A DNA stretch of 64,000 nt from Solimonas marina (GCF_012241385.1 NZ_JAAVXB010000001.1:248001-312000); one strand, 5' to 3'; shown: positions 52,107 to 61,055, numbered from the stretch's first letter. Program-made: numbers and translations. Notes: generated from the sequence alone by a model not told the origin.

Positions 52107-52499
52107 ATGACCGACACCACGCCCCGCTACCTCAACTCCGGCAAGGTTTTGCCGGCGACGTTGCCGTTCTCCGAAGCCGTGCAGCTCGGCAATCTGCTGA
52201 TCCTGTCCGGCCAGCTCGGCAACCTGCCCGGCACGCTGACGCTGGCGCCCGGCGGCATCGCCGCCGAAACGAAGCAGATGATGGAGAACATCAAGACCAC
52301 ACTCGAGGCGCACGGCTATTCGATGGCCAACGTCATCAAGTGCACGGCCATGCTGGCCGACATGGCCGAGTGGCCGGCGTTCAACGCCGTCTACGAAACC
52401 TACTTCGACCCCAGCCGCAAGCCGGCGCGCAGCGCCTTCGGCACGTCCGGCCTCGCGGTCGGGGCACGCATCGAGATGGAGTGCATGGCGGCCAAATAG
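52107..52499 (+). CDS. RidA/YjgF family protein (Rid enamine deaminase-like)
   Basis: 130 residues. Family features: GNLLILSGQLG, TKQMMENIKTTLEAHGYSMA, VIKCTAMLADMAEWPAFNAV, and PARSAFGTSGLAVGARIEME with the conserved Arg that anchors the carboxylate (RSAFG) and Glu near the C-terminus. RidA deaminates reactive enamine/imine intermediates made by PLP enzymes. It is cytosolic by sequence, yet is in an operon with a Tat-exported PLP enzyme. ATG 52107 lies 20 bases after that gene. Confidence 0.9.
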   Translation: MTDTTPRYLNSGKVLPATLPFSEAVQLGNLLILSGQLGNLPGTLTLAPGGIAAETKQMMENIKTTLEAHGYSMANVIKCTAMLADMAEWPAFNAVYETYFDPSRKPARSAFGTSGLAVGARIEMECMAAK

Positions 52500-52508
52500 C
52501 CGCCCCGC

Positions 52509-53387
52509 TCAGGTGCCGTAGACCTTCTGCGGCACCGGCGCGTCGGCGACCAGGGCCTCGACCACTTCGGTCAGCTCGGCCGGCTGCCAGCGCGCACCCT
52601 TGTCGCGGATCGTCCCGGTGCGCCAGCCGTCGGCGACCGACAGCTTGCCGCCCTCGACCTCGAACACGCGGCCGCTGACCCTGGCCGACAGCGGGCTGCA
52701 CAGCCAGACCACCAGCGGCGCGACATTGGCCGGATCGTAGTAGTCGAAGCTGCCGTCGTCGGGCTTTTTCATCATCGCGCCGAACGGCCCTTCGGTCATT
52801 CCGGTGCGCGCGGCCGGCGCCAGCGCGTTGGCGGTGATGCCGTAACGGCGCAGCTCGGCGGCCTGTACCAGCGTCAGCGACGCGATGCCGCCTTTCGCCG
52901 CCGCGTAGTTGCTCTGCCCGACCGAGCCCTGCAGGCCGGCGCCGGAGCTGGTGTTGACGATACGCGCGTCGACCGCCTGCCCGGCCTTGCTCTGCTCGCG
53001 CCAGCGCTGCACGAGCTTGCTGGCGATGCAGAAATGCCCTTTCAAATGCACCTTGATGACGAGATCCCAGTCGTCCTCACCGAGTGACGCGAACATGCGG
53101 TCACGCACCACGCCGGCGTTGTTGACGACGCCGTGCACGTCGCCGAACGCATCGACGCCAGCGGCGACGATCGCCTCGGCGCCGTCCATGCTGGTGATGT
53201 CCGCACAAGCCGTCACCGCCTTGCCGCCCGCCGCCGCGATCTCGGCCACGACGGCATCGGCCATCTCGCGCTTGATGTCGTTGACCACCACGTTCGCGCC
53301 CTCGGCGGCGAGCGCCAGCGCGTACTGACGGCCGAGACCCGAGCCCGAACCGGTGACGATGATGGTGCGGTTGGTGCAGATAGCCAT
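52509..53387 (-). CDS. Short-chain dehydrogenase, steroid side-chain/3-hydroxyacyl-CoA type
   Basis: 292 residues. SDR motifs: VTGSGSGLGRQYA (TGxxxGxG at residues 12-19), NNAGVVRD, NTSSGAGLQG and SNYAAAKGGIASLT. The layout (RDRMFASLGEDDWDLVIKVH, LKGHFCIASKL, and a C-terminal extension after the Rossmann core) matches the multifunctional-enzyme-2/17beta-HSD4-like group that includes mycobacterial Hsd4A. Such enzymes oxidise 3-hydroxyacyl-CoA of the steroid side chain. Single gene, convergent with the RidA gene. Assignment to steroid side-chain breakdown is inference from context. Confidence 0.85.
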   Translation of the reverse strand: MAICTNRTIIVTGSGSGLGRQYALALAAEGANVVVNDIKREMADAVVAEIAAAGGKAVTACADITSMDGAEAIVAAGVDAFGDVHGVVNNAGVVRDRMFASLGEDDWDLVIKVHLKGHFCIASKLVQRWREQSKAGQAVDARIVNTSSGAGLQGSVGQSNYAAAKGGIASLTLVQAAELRRYGITANALAPAARTGMTEGPFGAMMKKPDDGSFDYYDPANVAPLVVWLCSPLSARVSGRVFEVEGGKLSVADGWRTGTIRDKGARWQPAELTEVVEALVADAPVPQKVYGT

Positions 53388-53735
53388 GGTGTGAAACCTT
53401 GTTTTTACGGTTTATTCGGCTTGATTTGATCGTGCGGACCGATGTGATGCATCGTCCGATTGCGTCATTCTCCGTAGGCGTCAGCCTTCTCGGTATCGCA
53501 CTGGAACAGGATCCCGATCGTGATCGGCGTACGGTCGGCGGAGAAACCGCCTGGTCTTCACCGCGTCGTCCTTGCGCTGCCTTTCATGTGCACGACGCGC
53601 GCGGACCGGCGGACGCAGCGGGCTGACGAGGCCTTCCGCAACGGTTCGGCCGAAATCGCCACCTGCGCAGAAGTGTTTCGTTTATTTCGTTTGCTCAGTA
53701 AACTGACACGGCCAACCAATCAAGGAGGCAAGGTC
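53388..53735. promoter_or_regulatory. Intergenic region with a possible toxin-antitoxin operator
   Basis: No gene is supported here. The end near the antitoxin gene is AT-rich (53677-53705) and has a near-palindrome TTTGCTCAGTAAA at 53690-53702, 20 bases before the AAGGAGG ribosome-binding site (about 53722). It may be the autoregulatory site of the toxin-antitoxin pair. The remaining 280 bases show nothing I recognise. Confidence 0.4.
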
Positions 53736-54188
53736 ATGGCAACGGAGAATGACCCGCTCATGCTTCCATCGGAGCACGATCAGGAACAGGCCAAGCTCGT
53801 ACAACGGCATCTGGCGCATCTGCAGCAGTCGGATCGCTGCCAGCTACGACTGCAGGCCCCCAGCGGGGAGGAAACCGTGGAGCTGCCGTACGCCGTGGTG
53901 GCATTGCTCAACCGTATCCTCACCGAGATGGCTGACGGCAACGCGGTGACGCTGGTCCCGGTGCATGCGGAGCTAACGACTTCGCAGGCAGCCGATCTGC
54001 TTAATATCTCGCGCCCGCATTTCGTAAAGCTGCTCGAATCGCGTGCGATTCCGTTCACCAAGGTCGGCAGTCATCGCCGGATCAAGGCGGAGGACGTGTT
54101 GCGCTACCGGCAGCAACGGCTGGAGCGGCGCGGGCAGGTGCTGGAGGAGCTGACACAAGAGGCGGAATACCTCGGCCTGGGCTACTGA
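53736..54188 (+). CDS. Excisionase/MerR-like HTH antitoxin
   Basis: 150 residues. The C-terminal half has the helix-turn-helix of the excisionase-type DNA-binding family: ELTTSQAADLLNISRPHFVK, LLESRAIPFTKVGSHRRI, KAEDVLRYRQQ. This architecture is the usual antitoxin partner of PIN toxins in this arrangement. ATG 53736 has a strong AAGGAGG site. The toxin gene begins 10 bases downstream. The antitoxin looks intact although the toxin is broken. Confidence 0.87.
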   Translation: MATENDPLMLPSEHDQEQAKLVQRHLAHLQQSDRCQLRLQAPSGEETVELPYAVVALLNRILTEMADGNAVTLVPVHAELTTSQAADLLNISRPHFVKLLESRAIPFTKVGSHRRIKAEDVLRYRQQRLERRGQVLEELTQEAEYLGLGY

Positions 54189-54198
54189 TCGGGCCGTC

Positions 54199-54724
54199 AT
54201 GAACGGATTCCGGGTCGTGCTTGATGCCTGTGTGCTGTACCCGGCACCGCTACGCGACCTGCTGATGGAGCTGGCGCTGGTCGGCATGTACAAGTCGCAT
54301 TGGACGGCCCGATCTCGTGGCGGACAATCTGCTGCGCACACGCGAGCTGATGGATCGGCACGCCGAAGATGCGCTGGTCATTGGATACGAGCCACTGATC
54401 GACGGGCTCACGCTACCGGATGCGAAGGACCGTCATGTGCTCGCCGCGGCGATCCATGCGCACGCGGACGCCATCGTCACGTTCAATCTCAAGGATTTTC
54501 CCGATACGGTGCTCGGACCGCTGGGCATTGAGGCAATCCATCCGGACGATTTCATCACCTATCAGTTCGATCTGAACGTGCCGCGTGTCTGCGCGGCGGC
54601 CAAACGCATCCGGCAGCGCCTGAAAAATCCGCCACGCTGCGCGGAGGAATACGTCGATCGATTGAGAATCGTTGGCTTGCCGAGAACAGCCGAGCGTTAT
54701 CGCGAATGCCTGGCACTCATCTGA
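54199..54724 (+). pseudogene. PIN-domain toxin, frameshifted with a small deletion
   Basis: The first frame (54199 on) gives MNGFRVVLDACVLYPAPLRD and continues to KSHWT (Asp9 is the first PIN acidic residue), then leaves homology. The second frame resumes as RPDLVADNLLRTRELMDRHA at about 54305 and runs to TGA 54722-54724, including LPDAKDRHVLAAAIHAHADA and TFNLKDFPD. The piece usually found between them, with an IHxEWIRNL-like helix, is missing, so about 14-18 residues plus the frame were lost at about 54300-54308. A GTG at 54317 could start a C-terminal fragment, which would lack Asp9. Confidence 0.85.
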
Positions 54725-54848
54725 TGCGAAGAAGGCGGGGCTTTCTGCCTCGACACGCACGCTTCAAAACACACGACCTATCGCCCCTGCGGGCGTGGCC
54801 TGCTCCTGCAGTCACCTGTAGCAGCGGGGCCACGTCTGCGGCGGACGG

Positions 54849-55997
54849 TCAAAGTCGCTCGATGATCGTCACATTCGCCACGCCGCCGCCTTCGCACATC
54901 GTCTGCAATCCATAGCGTCCCTTCGTCCGCTCCAGCTCGTGCAACAGCGTCGTCATCAGCTTGACGCCGGTGGCGCCGAGCGGATGCGCCAGCGCGATCG
55001 CGCCGCCGTTGACGTTGGTCTTCTCGTGCGGATAGCCGATGTCCTTGAACCACGACAGCACCACCGGCGCGAACGCTTCGTTGATCTCGACCAGGTCGAT
55101 GTCGTCGAGCTTCATGCCGGACTTCTTCAGCGCCTGCTGCGTCGCCGGAATCGGCGCGGTCAGCATGAAGATCGGATCGTCGCTGTAGACGCTCATGTGG
55201 TGGATGCGCGCGCGCGGCTTGAGGCCGTATTGCTTCAGCGCCTTTTCCGAAACGATCAGCATCGCCGACGACGCGTCACCGGTCTGGCTCGACACGCCGG
55301 CGGTGATGGTGCCGCCCGGTGCCAGCGGTTCGAGCGTGGCCATCTGTTCGAGCGAGGTGTTGCGCACCGTCTCGTCCATCTTCAGACCTTCGGTTTCGAT
55401 CAGCTCGCGATCGAAGCGGCCTTCGGCCTGCGCCTGCCGCGCACGGCGATGCGATTCGAGCGCGAACACTTCCATGTCTTCGCGCGAGATCTTCCATTTG
55501 TCGGCGATCATCTGCGCGCCGACGAATTGCGACACCGGCTGATTGCCGAAGCGCGCGACCCAGCCCTTGGAGCCGGAGAATGGATCGGCGAAACCGAGCG
55601 GCTTGGCCGCCAGCATCGACGACGAGATCGGAATCTGCGTCATGGTCTGCACGCCGCCGGCGACGACCACGTCCTGCGTGCCGCTCATCACCGCCTGCGC
55701 GGCGAAGTGCACGGCCTGCTGGCTGGACCCGCACTGACGGTCGATGGTCACGCCCGGCACATGCAGCGGCAGGCCGGCGGCCAGCCAGCAGGTGCGCGCG
55801 ATATTGCCGGCCAACGGCCCGATGGTGTCGAGGCAGCCGAAGATCACGTCGTCGTAGTCTTCGGCGGGAATCGCGTTGCGGGCGACCAGCGCCTGCAGCG
55901 CGTGTGCGCCGAGATCGGCACCGTGCAGGTGCGCCAGACTGCCCTTGCGCTTGCCGGTGGGCGTGCGCAGCGCGTCGACGATATAGGCCTCTGCCAT
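54849..55997 (-). CDS. fadA6: Steroid-degradation thiolase FadA6
   Basis: 382 residues. Thiolase motifs: GVTIDRQCGSSQQAVHF (nucleophile Cys), VEINEAFAPVVLSW, GGAIALAHPLGATG (His) and QTMCEGGGVANVTI (second Cys). The CGSSQQA and GGVQTMTQIPISSSM segments and the C-terminal TMCEGGG-ANVTIIERL agree closely with mycobacterial FadA6, which cleaves the open-chain product of steroid rings C/D. ATG 55997 (MAEAYIVDALRTP) is chosen by homology. It is followed upstream by acyl-CoA dehydrogenase genes and is the last gene of the ipd operon. Confidence 0.9.
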   Translation of the reverse strand: MAEAYIVDALRTPTGKRKGSLAHLHGADLGAHALQALVARNAIPAEDYDDVIFGCLDTIGPLAGNIARTCWLAAGLPLHVPGVTIDRQCGSSQQAVHFAAQAVMSGTQDVVVAGGVQTMTQIPISSSMLAAKPLGFADPFSGSKGWVARFGNQPVSQFVGAQMIADKWKISREDMEVFALESHRRARQAQAEGRFDRELIETEGLKMDETVRNTSLEQMATLEPLAPGGTITAGVSSQTGDASSAMLIVSEKALKQYGLKPRARIHHMSVYSDDPIFMLTAPIPATQQALKKSGMKLDDIDLVEINEAFAPVVLSWFKDIGYPHEKTNVNGGAIALAHPLGATGVKLMTTLLHELERTKGRYGLQTMCEGGGVANVTIIERL

Positions 55998-55999
55998 GT

Positions 56000-57070
56000 T
56001 CAAGCTCTCCTCGATGAGAATGTGCAACCGGGTCCGATCGCCGCGGCCTGGTCCAACACGGCGGCGTCGATGCGGGATTTGTGGAAGATGTTATCGCCCC
56101 ACGCCGAATCGAGCGCCCAGGCGCGCTTCAGGTACATCTGCAGATCGGCCTCCCAGGTATAGCCCATCGCGCCGTGCGCCTGGATGCTCTTGCGCCCGGC
56201 CAGGCGCGCGGCGTCGCCGGCGGCGAGCTTGGCGTGCGAAACATGGACGGCGCGCTGCGGGTCGTTGTCGGCCAGCGCGCAGGCGGCGCGATGCACGATC
56301 GGTTCGGCAAACTCGATCTTCACCGCGACGTCGGCGAGGTGATGCTTGACCGCCTGGAATGAACCGACCGGCTTGCCGAACTGCTTGCGCTGCGCGGCGT
56401 GGTCGACACCGAGGTCGAGCATGCGCTGCGCCAGGCCCAAGAGCTGCGCGCTGGCGGCAAGCGCCGCGCGATCGAGCACGTCGGCCCACAGCGTGCGGCC
56501 GAGCTTGGCCGGGCAGATGCGTGTCGCCGGCGACGCGCTCCATTCCACGGCGTACAAGCGCCGCGACAGATCGATGCTCGGATTGAACGTCAGCTTGACC
56601 TGATCGCGCGTGACGGCGTGCACTTCGTCGTCGCGCCACAGCAGCAGCAGATCGGCAAGCGCCGCGTCGGCGACCAGCGGATTGACCGGATGCCCGACCG
56701 CGATGCGTGCCTTGCCGGCCGCCAGACGCGGCAGCCATTCGCGCTTCAGGGTCACATCGGCCGGCAATTGATTGAGCAGATGCGCGGCAAGATAGGCACT
56801 GTCGGTCAGCGAATCGGGAATCGCGAAATAGCCAAGCTCTTGTTGCACCAGCACCCAATCGAGATCACCGACGCCGATGCCGCCGAATTCCTCGGGCACC
56901 GACAGCGCGGTCAAACCCTGATCGGCGAGCTTGGCACGCAGCTCCGCGGAGCGGCCACTGGCGGTGGTCTCCCAGATCTCGCGCAGCATCTCCGGCGCCG
57001 CCTCGACCATCAGGAATTTGTGGATGGCGTCGCGAAACGCGAGCTGCTGGTCGTCGAAAGTAAAGTCCAT
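56000..57070 (-). CDS. Acyl-CoA dehydrogenase, small-subunit type (FadE)
   Basis: 356 residues. The acyl-CoA dehydrogenase fold is recognisable (GIGVGDLDWVLVQQELGYFA; AAQRKQFGKPVGSFQAVKHH; QAHGAMGYTWEADLQMYLKR) but there is no C-terminal YxGTxEIQ segment and the middle FAD region is poor. This is the pattern of the partner subunit in alpha2beta2 steroid acyl-CoA dehydrogenases. Its stop is 2 bases from the fadA6 start. The large partner is the next gene upstream. It corresponds to the first half of the fused protein at 46580-48910. Confidence 0.9.
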   Translation of the reverse strand: MDFTFDDQQLAFRDAIHKFLMVEAAPEMLREIWETTASGRSAELRAKLADQGLTALSVPEEFGGIGVGDLDWVLVQQELGYFAIPDSLTDSAYLAAHLLNQLPADVTLKREWLPRLAAGKARIAVGHPVNPLVADAALADLLLLWRDDEVHAVTRDQVKLTFNPSIDLSRRLYAVEWSASPATRICPAKLGRTLWADVLDRAALAASAQLLGLAQRMLDLGVDHAAQRKQFGKPVGSFQAVKHHLADVAVKIEFAEPIVHRAACALADNDPQRAVHVSHAKLAAGDAARLAGRKSIQAHGAMGYTWEADLQMYLKRAWALDSAWGDNIFHKSRIDAAVLDQAAAIGPGCTFSSRRA

Positions 57071-57129
57071 GGCGAATCTCTAGGCGAGGGGCCGCTGACG
57101 AACGAGCGCGGCTTGCGGGCGGTCGATCG

Positions 57130-58296
57130 TCATGAGCGCGGCAGCCCCAGCATGCGTTCGGCAATGATGTTGCGCTGAATCTCGTTGGTGCCGGCGTAGA
57201 TCGGCCCGGCCTGCGCAAACAGAAAACCGTCGAGCCAGTGATCCGAATACGGCGACGCCGACGCCTCCGGCATCAGCTCGCCGTACGGGCCGAGGATGCG
57301 CATCGCGGTTTCGTGCATCAGCAGATCGAGTTCCGACCAGAAGATCTTGTTGGTGCTGGCCTCGGCGCCAATCTTCGCGCCCTTGCCGAGCCGGCAGGCG
57401 GTGCGATACGTGGCCAGCGTGTAGGCCTCGGCGTCCATCCAGCTTTTCAGCACCGCCTCGCGGATACCGGGGTCGGCGTCGACGCGATCGCGATGCTGCT
57501 GATAGAGGGCGACGAGGTTGCGCGCGGTCTGCTGGAAGCGTGCCGGCGAACGCAGCATCAGACCGCGTTCGAAGCCGGCCGTGGCCATCGCCACGCTCCA
57601 GCCTGCGCCTTCGTCGCCGAGCCGGTTGACGACCGGCACACGGACATTGTCGAAGAAAATCTCGGCGAAGCCCGGCAGGCCGTTGAGCTGCTTGATCGGC
57701 CGGATCGTGATGCCCGGCAGGTTCAATGGCAGCAGGATGAAGGTCAGGCCGTGATGGCGGCTCGATGTCGGATCGGTGCGGAACATGCCGAACAGCCAGT
57801 CGGCCCAGACCGCGCGCGTCGACCAGGTCTTCTGGCCGTTGATGACGTAGTGGTCGCCGTCGCGCACCGCCTTGCTGCGGATCGCCGCCATGTCCGAACC
57901 GGCGCCCGGCTCCGACCAGCCCTGCGCCCAGATGTCCTGGCCGGCCGCCATGCGCGGCAGAAAGCGCGCCTTCTGCTCGTCGCTGCCGTATTCCATCAGC
58001 GTCGGCGCCAGCAGGAACACGCCGTTCTGATTGACGCGCAGCGGCGCGCCGGCACGCCAGTATTCCTCCTCGAAGATCAGCCACTCGATGAGGTCACAGC
58101 CGCGGCCACCGTATTCGCGCGGCCAGGTGACGGCGCTCCAGCGCCCTTCCGACAGCGTCGCTTCCCAGCGACGGTGCGCCTCGAAACCTTGCTCGGTGTC
58201 GAAGCTCGGCAGGGTCTCGGACGGCACGTTGGCCGCCAGCCACGAGCGGATCTCCTCGCGAAACTGTTTCTGGCGCTCGGTGTAGTCGAGTCTCAT
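57130..58296 (-). CDS. Acyl-CoA dehydrogenase, large-subunit type (FadE)
   Basis: 388 residues. FAD and substrate motifs: WAQGWSEPGAGSDMAAIRSK, YVINGQKTWSTRAVWADW, and the C-terminal GPIYAGTNEIQRNIIAERML. The residue before GT is Ala instead of the Glu base of classical enzymes, as in steroid FadE partners in which the base comes from another loop. It probably pairs with the 356-residue subunit downstream. It overlaps the echA20 stop by 4 bases. Substrate: a HIP-pathway CoA ester (inference). Confidence 0.92.
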   Translation of the reverse strand: MRLDYTERQKQFREEIRSWLAANVPSETLPSFDTEQGFEAHRRWEATLSEGRWSAVTWPREYGGRGCDLIEWLIFEEEYWRAGAPLRVNQNGVFLLAPTLMEYGSDEQKARFLPRMAAGQDIWAQGWSEPGAGSDMAAIRSKAVRDGDHYVINGQKTWSTRAVWADWLFGMFRTDPTSSRHHGLTFILLPLNLPGITIRPIKQLNGLPGFAEIFFDNVRVPVVNRLGDEGAGWSVAMATAGFERGLMLRSPARFQQTARNLVALYQQHRDRVDADPGIREAVLKSWMDAEAYTLATYRTACRLGKGAKIGAEASTNKIFWSELDLLMHETAMRILGPYGELMPEASASPYSDHWLDGFLFAQAGPIYAGTNEIQRNIIAERMLGLPRS

Positions 58297-59081
58297 GGTT
58301 TTTCGTTCTCGAACTTGGCGTCGCGCTTTTCGACGAAGGCGCGGCGCGTCTCGGCGGAGTCCTTTTCGCTGTAGGCCTGCAGCGTGAAGCCCTGCTCCCA
58401 GCGGTATTTGTCTTCAAGGTTGCCGTCCTCGATGCCGTTCAAGGATTCCTTGGCGAGGCGGATCATCGCGGTCGACTTGGCGGCGATGGTGCGCGCGATA
58501 GCGAGCGCCGCCTCGCGCAGTTCGCCGCGCGGCACGACTTTTTCGACCGCCCCGAGTCGATGGGCTTCGGCGGCGGTGATCGGCTCGCCGGTGAAATACA
58601 TCATCCGCACCTTCTGCACCGGGAACAGACGCTGCAGATGCGCGCCACCGCCCATCGCGCCGCGATCGACCTCGGGCACGCCGAACGTTGCGTCGTCGGC
58701 GGCGACCACGATGTCGGCGGCGCCGGTCAGGCCGATACCGCCGCCAAGGACGAAACCGTGCACGGCGACGATGACCGGCAGCGGATTGCGATGCACGGCG
58801 CGAAAGCTGCGGTAGTTGCCGGCGTTGACGGAGACGATGCGCTCGGGATGACGGTCCAGCTCCTTGATGTCGACGCCAGCGCAGAAGCCGCGGCCTTCGG
58901 CGCGCAAGACGATGACGCGCGCGGCCGGGTCGTGACCGAGACGCTCGATCTGGTCGGCGAGTGCGTGCCAGCCGGCGTCGTCGAGGGCGTTGACCGGCGG
59001 CCGGTCGAGCACGAGTTCGGCAATGCCGTCGACGATCGTCGTCTGAAATCCGTGAGTCATGGTGGTGGCGGGCAGGTTCAT
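58293..59081 (-). CDS. echA20: EchA20, steroid ring D hydrolase (crotonase family)
   Basis: 262 residues of the crotonase family. Oxyanion motifs: GFCAGVDIKEL and GGGIGLTGAAD. Segments PPVNALDDAGWHALADQ, ILRAEGRGF, FGVPEVDRGAMGG, RLAKESLNGIED and YRWEQGFTLQ closely track mycobacterial EchA20 as I recall it, which opens ring D of the HIEC-CoA intermediate. ATG 59081 overlaps the ipdC stop (ATGA); ATG 59060 is possible. Adjacent ipdC, ipdB and ipdA support the call. Confidence 0.88.
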   Translation of the reverse strand: MNLPATTMTHGFQTTIVDGIAELVLDRPPVNALDDAGWHALADQIERLGHDPAARVIVLRAEGRGFCAGVDIKELDRHPERIVSVNAGNYRSFRAVHRNPLPVIVAVHGFVLGGGIGLTGAADIVVAADDATFGVPEVDRGAMGGGAHLQRLFPVQKVRMMYFTGEPITAAEAHRLGAVEKVVPRGELREAALAIARTIAAKSTAMIRLAKESLNGIEDGNLEDKYRWEQGFTLQAYSEKDSAETRRAFVEKRDAKFENEKP

Positions 59082-60172
59082 GCGGCGGCCCCCTGCGGGG
59101 GTGCGGCAGACAAGGTGGAAACCGCGGCGAGGCGCGTCTCGGCCTCGGCGACGATGGCGGCGATCAGCTCGGCGACCGGCGGCAGGCTGTCGAGCACCGC
59201 GGCGACCTGGCCGCTCGGCAGCACGCCTTCGTCGGGGCGACCCTCGACCATCGCGCGCTGGATCAGCACCGGTGCGTTGGCGGCCATCATCGTTTGAATG
59301 GCGGCGTCGCCTTCGCGCATCGCGGCGAAGAAGGTGCGCAGCATGTGCGCGACCGACATGCCGGTCTGCGCACGCCAGTGCCAGGCGCTGGCCAGCGCCA
59401 CCGACAGGCGCCGCAGCAGGCCGCCGTTTTCGAGGCGCAACAGGAACGGGTTGTCGATCATGCGCTGCGGCATGCCGTCGACGGCGGTCGACGCACGAAT
59501 CTTCGCCGGATCGCGAATCGCGACGTAGCGCGCCAGGGTCTCGCGCGGCACCGGCGATTCGGCCGTCATCAGAAAGCGCGTGCCCATCGCGATGCCGGCG
59601 GCACCAAAGGCCAGCGCGCCGGCCAGACCACGGCCGTTGTGAAAACCGCCGGCCGCGACCACCGGCACCTTCACCGCGTCGAGCACCTGCGGCAACAGCA
59701 GCGTGGTCGGCACCGAGCCGGTGTGACCGCCGCCTTCGCCGCCTTGCACGGTGACGATGTCGGCGCCGAGTTCGACCGCCTTGGTCGCGTGCTTGAGCGC
59801 ACCGACCGTCGGCATGCACAGCACGCCGGCGTCCTTGAAGCGGCCAATGGTCTTCGCGTCCGGACCGCGGCCGTAGCTGACCGCGCGCACGCGGTCGGCG
59901 TTGTCCAGCACCAGCTCGATGACCTCGCGCGCATTGGGCTGGAACATGTGGAAGTTGACGCCGAAGCGGCCATCGGTGGCCGCACGCACGGCGGCGATCT
60001 CGCGGCGCAAGGTGTCGGTCGACATCGTCGCCGCGGCGAGAAAGCCGAATGCCCCGGCATGGGTCGTCGCACTGACCAGCGTGCTGTCGGCCACCCAGCC
60101 CATCGCCGTCTGCACGATGGGATAGCGGCAGCCCAGCGCCGCCGTCAGCGGTGTCGACAGACGCGCCGTCAC
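59078..60172 (-). CDS. ipdC: IpdC, NPD-like FMN oxidoreductase of the HIP pathway
   Basis: 364 residues, nitronate-monooxygenase-like TIM barrel. Motifs: PIVQTAMGWVADSTLVSATT, VTVQGGEGGGHTGSVPTTLL, VPVVAAGGFHNGRGLAGAL and GAAGIAMGTRFLMT. These align with mycobacterial IpdC, an FMN-dependent reductase in rings C/D degradation. GTG 60172 overlaps the upstream hydratase stop (GTGA), giving translational coupling. In a different context it would be called a 2-nitropropane dioxygenase. Confidence 0.9.
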   Translation of the reverse strand: MTARLSTPLTAALGCRYPIVQTAMGWVADSTLVSATTHAGAFGFLAAATMSTDTLRREIAAVRAATDGRFGVNFHMFQPNAREVIELVLDNADRVRAVSYGRGPDAKTIGRFKDAGVLCMPTVGALKHATKAVELGADIVTVQGGEGGGHTGSVPTTLLLPQVLDAVKVPVVAAGGFHNGRGLAGALAFGAAGIAMGTRFLMTAESPVPRETLARYVAIRDPAKIRASTAVDGMPQRMIDNPFLLRLENGGLLRRLSVALASAWHWRAQTGMSVAHMLRTFFAAMREGDAAIQTMMAANAPVLIQRAMVEGRPDEGVLPSGQVAAVLDSLPPVAELIAAIVAEAETRLAAVSTLSAAPPQGAAA

Positions 60173-61044
60173 GCCTTGTCGTCCCGGTTCGACGCGGCTA
60201 TCGCCTTGGCGTCGAGCCCGCCGAGGTTGTTGCCGGTCAGCAGCGAGTTGTGCGCATGCGCGAAGTGATGCCAGCCGAAGGCCGCGTCCATCGCCGTGCG
60301 CTTGCCGCGCAGATCCTCGACGTGATTGATCGCCTGCTTGGCCAGCGCCAGGCCCATGCGCGGCTGCGTCGCCAGCTTGGCGGCGATCGCACGCACCTCG
60401 CCGGCCAGCGCTTCGCGCGTCGTGACGCGATTGACCATGCCCATCTGATACGCGCGCTCGGCACTCATCTTCTCGCCGAGGAACAGGAATTCCTTGGCGA
60501 TGCGCGGATGCAGCTCGAACGCGTGCGCGAAGTATTCGACGCCCGGAATGCCCATCTGCAGCACCGGGTCGCGAAAGTGTGCATCGTCGCTGGCAACGAT
60601 GAGATCGCAGACCCAGGCGAGCATCAGGCCGCCAGCGATGCAGGCACCCTGCACCTGGGCGATGGTCGGCTTCGGAATCTCGCGCCAGCGCCGACACATG
60701 CCGAGATAGACCTCCTGCTCGCGCACGTACTGGAATTCGCCGCCCGGCTTGCCGACGTGGTCGTACCACAGATGCGCGCGCGCAAAGCTCTCGTTGACGT
60801 CGCGGCCCGGCGTGCCGATGTCGTGTCCGGCCGAGAAGTTCTTGCCGGCGCCGGCGAGGACGATGACCTTGACCTCGTCGTCGTCGACCGCGCAGCGGAA
60901 CGCCGCGTCCAGCGCATAGGTCATCTTCGAGTTCTGCGCGTTGTGATAGCGCGGCCGGTTCATCGTCACCGTGGCGACGCCGTCGGCGGACTCGTAGCTC
61001 ACCACGGGTTCGTTTTCGATCTCGGAAGGATTCGCGGTTGTCAT
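60169..61044 (-). CDS. Enoyl-CoA hydratase/isomerase family protein
   Basis: 291 residues, crotonase family. Motifs: VTMNRPRYHNAQNSKMTYAL, LAGAGKNFSAGHDIGTPGRD (oxyanion loop), and VQGACIAGGLMLAWVCDLIV. The C-terminal helix region ends HAHNSLLTGNNLGGLDAKA. Unlike the downstream EchA20, no specific steroid enzyme is matched with confidence. ATG 61044 (MTTANPSEIENE) is used. It lies between ipdB (11 bases) and ipdC (4-base overlap), so it is part of the same pathway, perhaps hydrating an unsaturated ring-fragment CoA. Confidence 0.9.
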   Translation of the reverse strand: MTTANPSEIENEPVVSYESADGVATVTMNRPRYHNAQNSKMTYALDAAFRCAVDDDEVKVIVLAGAGKNFSAGHDIGTPGRDVNESFARAHLWYDHVGKPGGEFQYVREQEVYLGMCRRWREIPKPTIAQVQGACIAGGLMLAWVCDLIVASDDAHFRDPVLQMGIPGVEYFAHAFELHPRIAKEFLFLGEKMSAERAYQMGMVNRVTTREALAGEVRAIAAKLATQPRMGLALAKQAINHVEDLRGKRTAMDAAFGWHHFAHAHNSLLTGNNLGGLDAKAIAASNRDDKA

Positions 61045-61055
61045 CGTCGTCTGCC

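Noticed and set aside
54317-54724. Independent gene starting at GTG 54317
   Set aside because: It is the C-terminal part of the broken PIN toxin and lacks the first catalytic Asp; no ribosome-binding site is evident.
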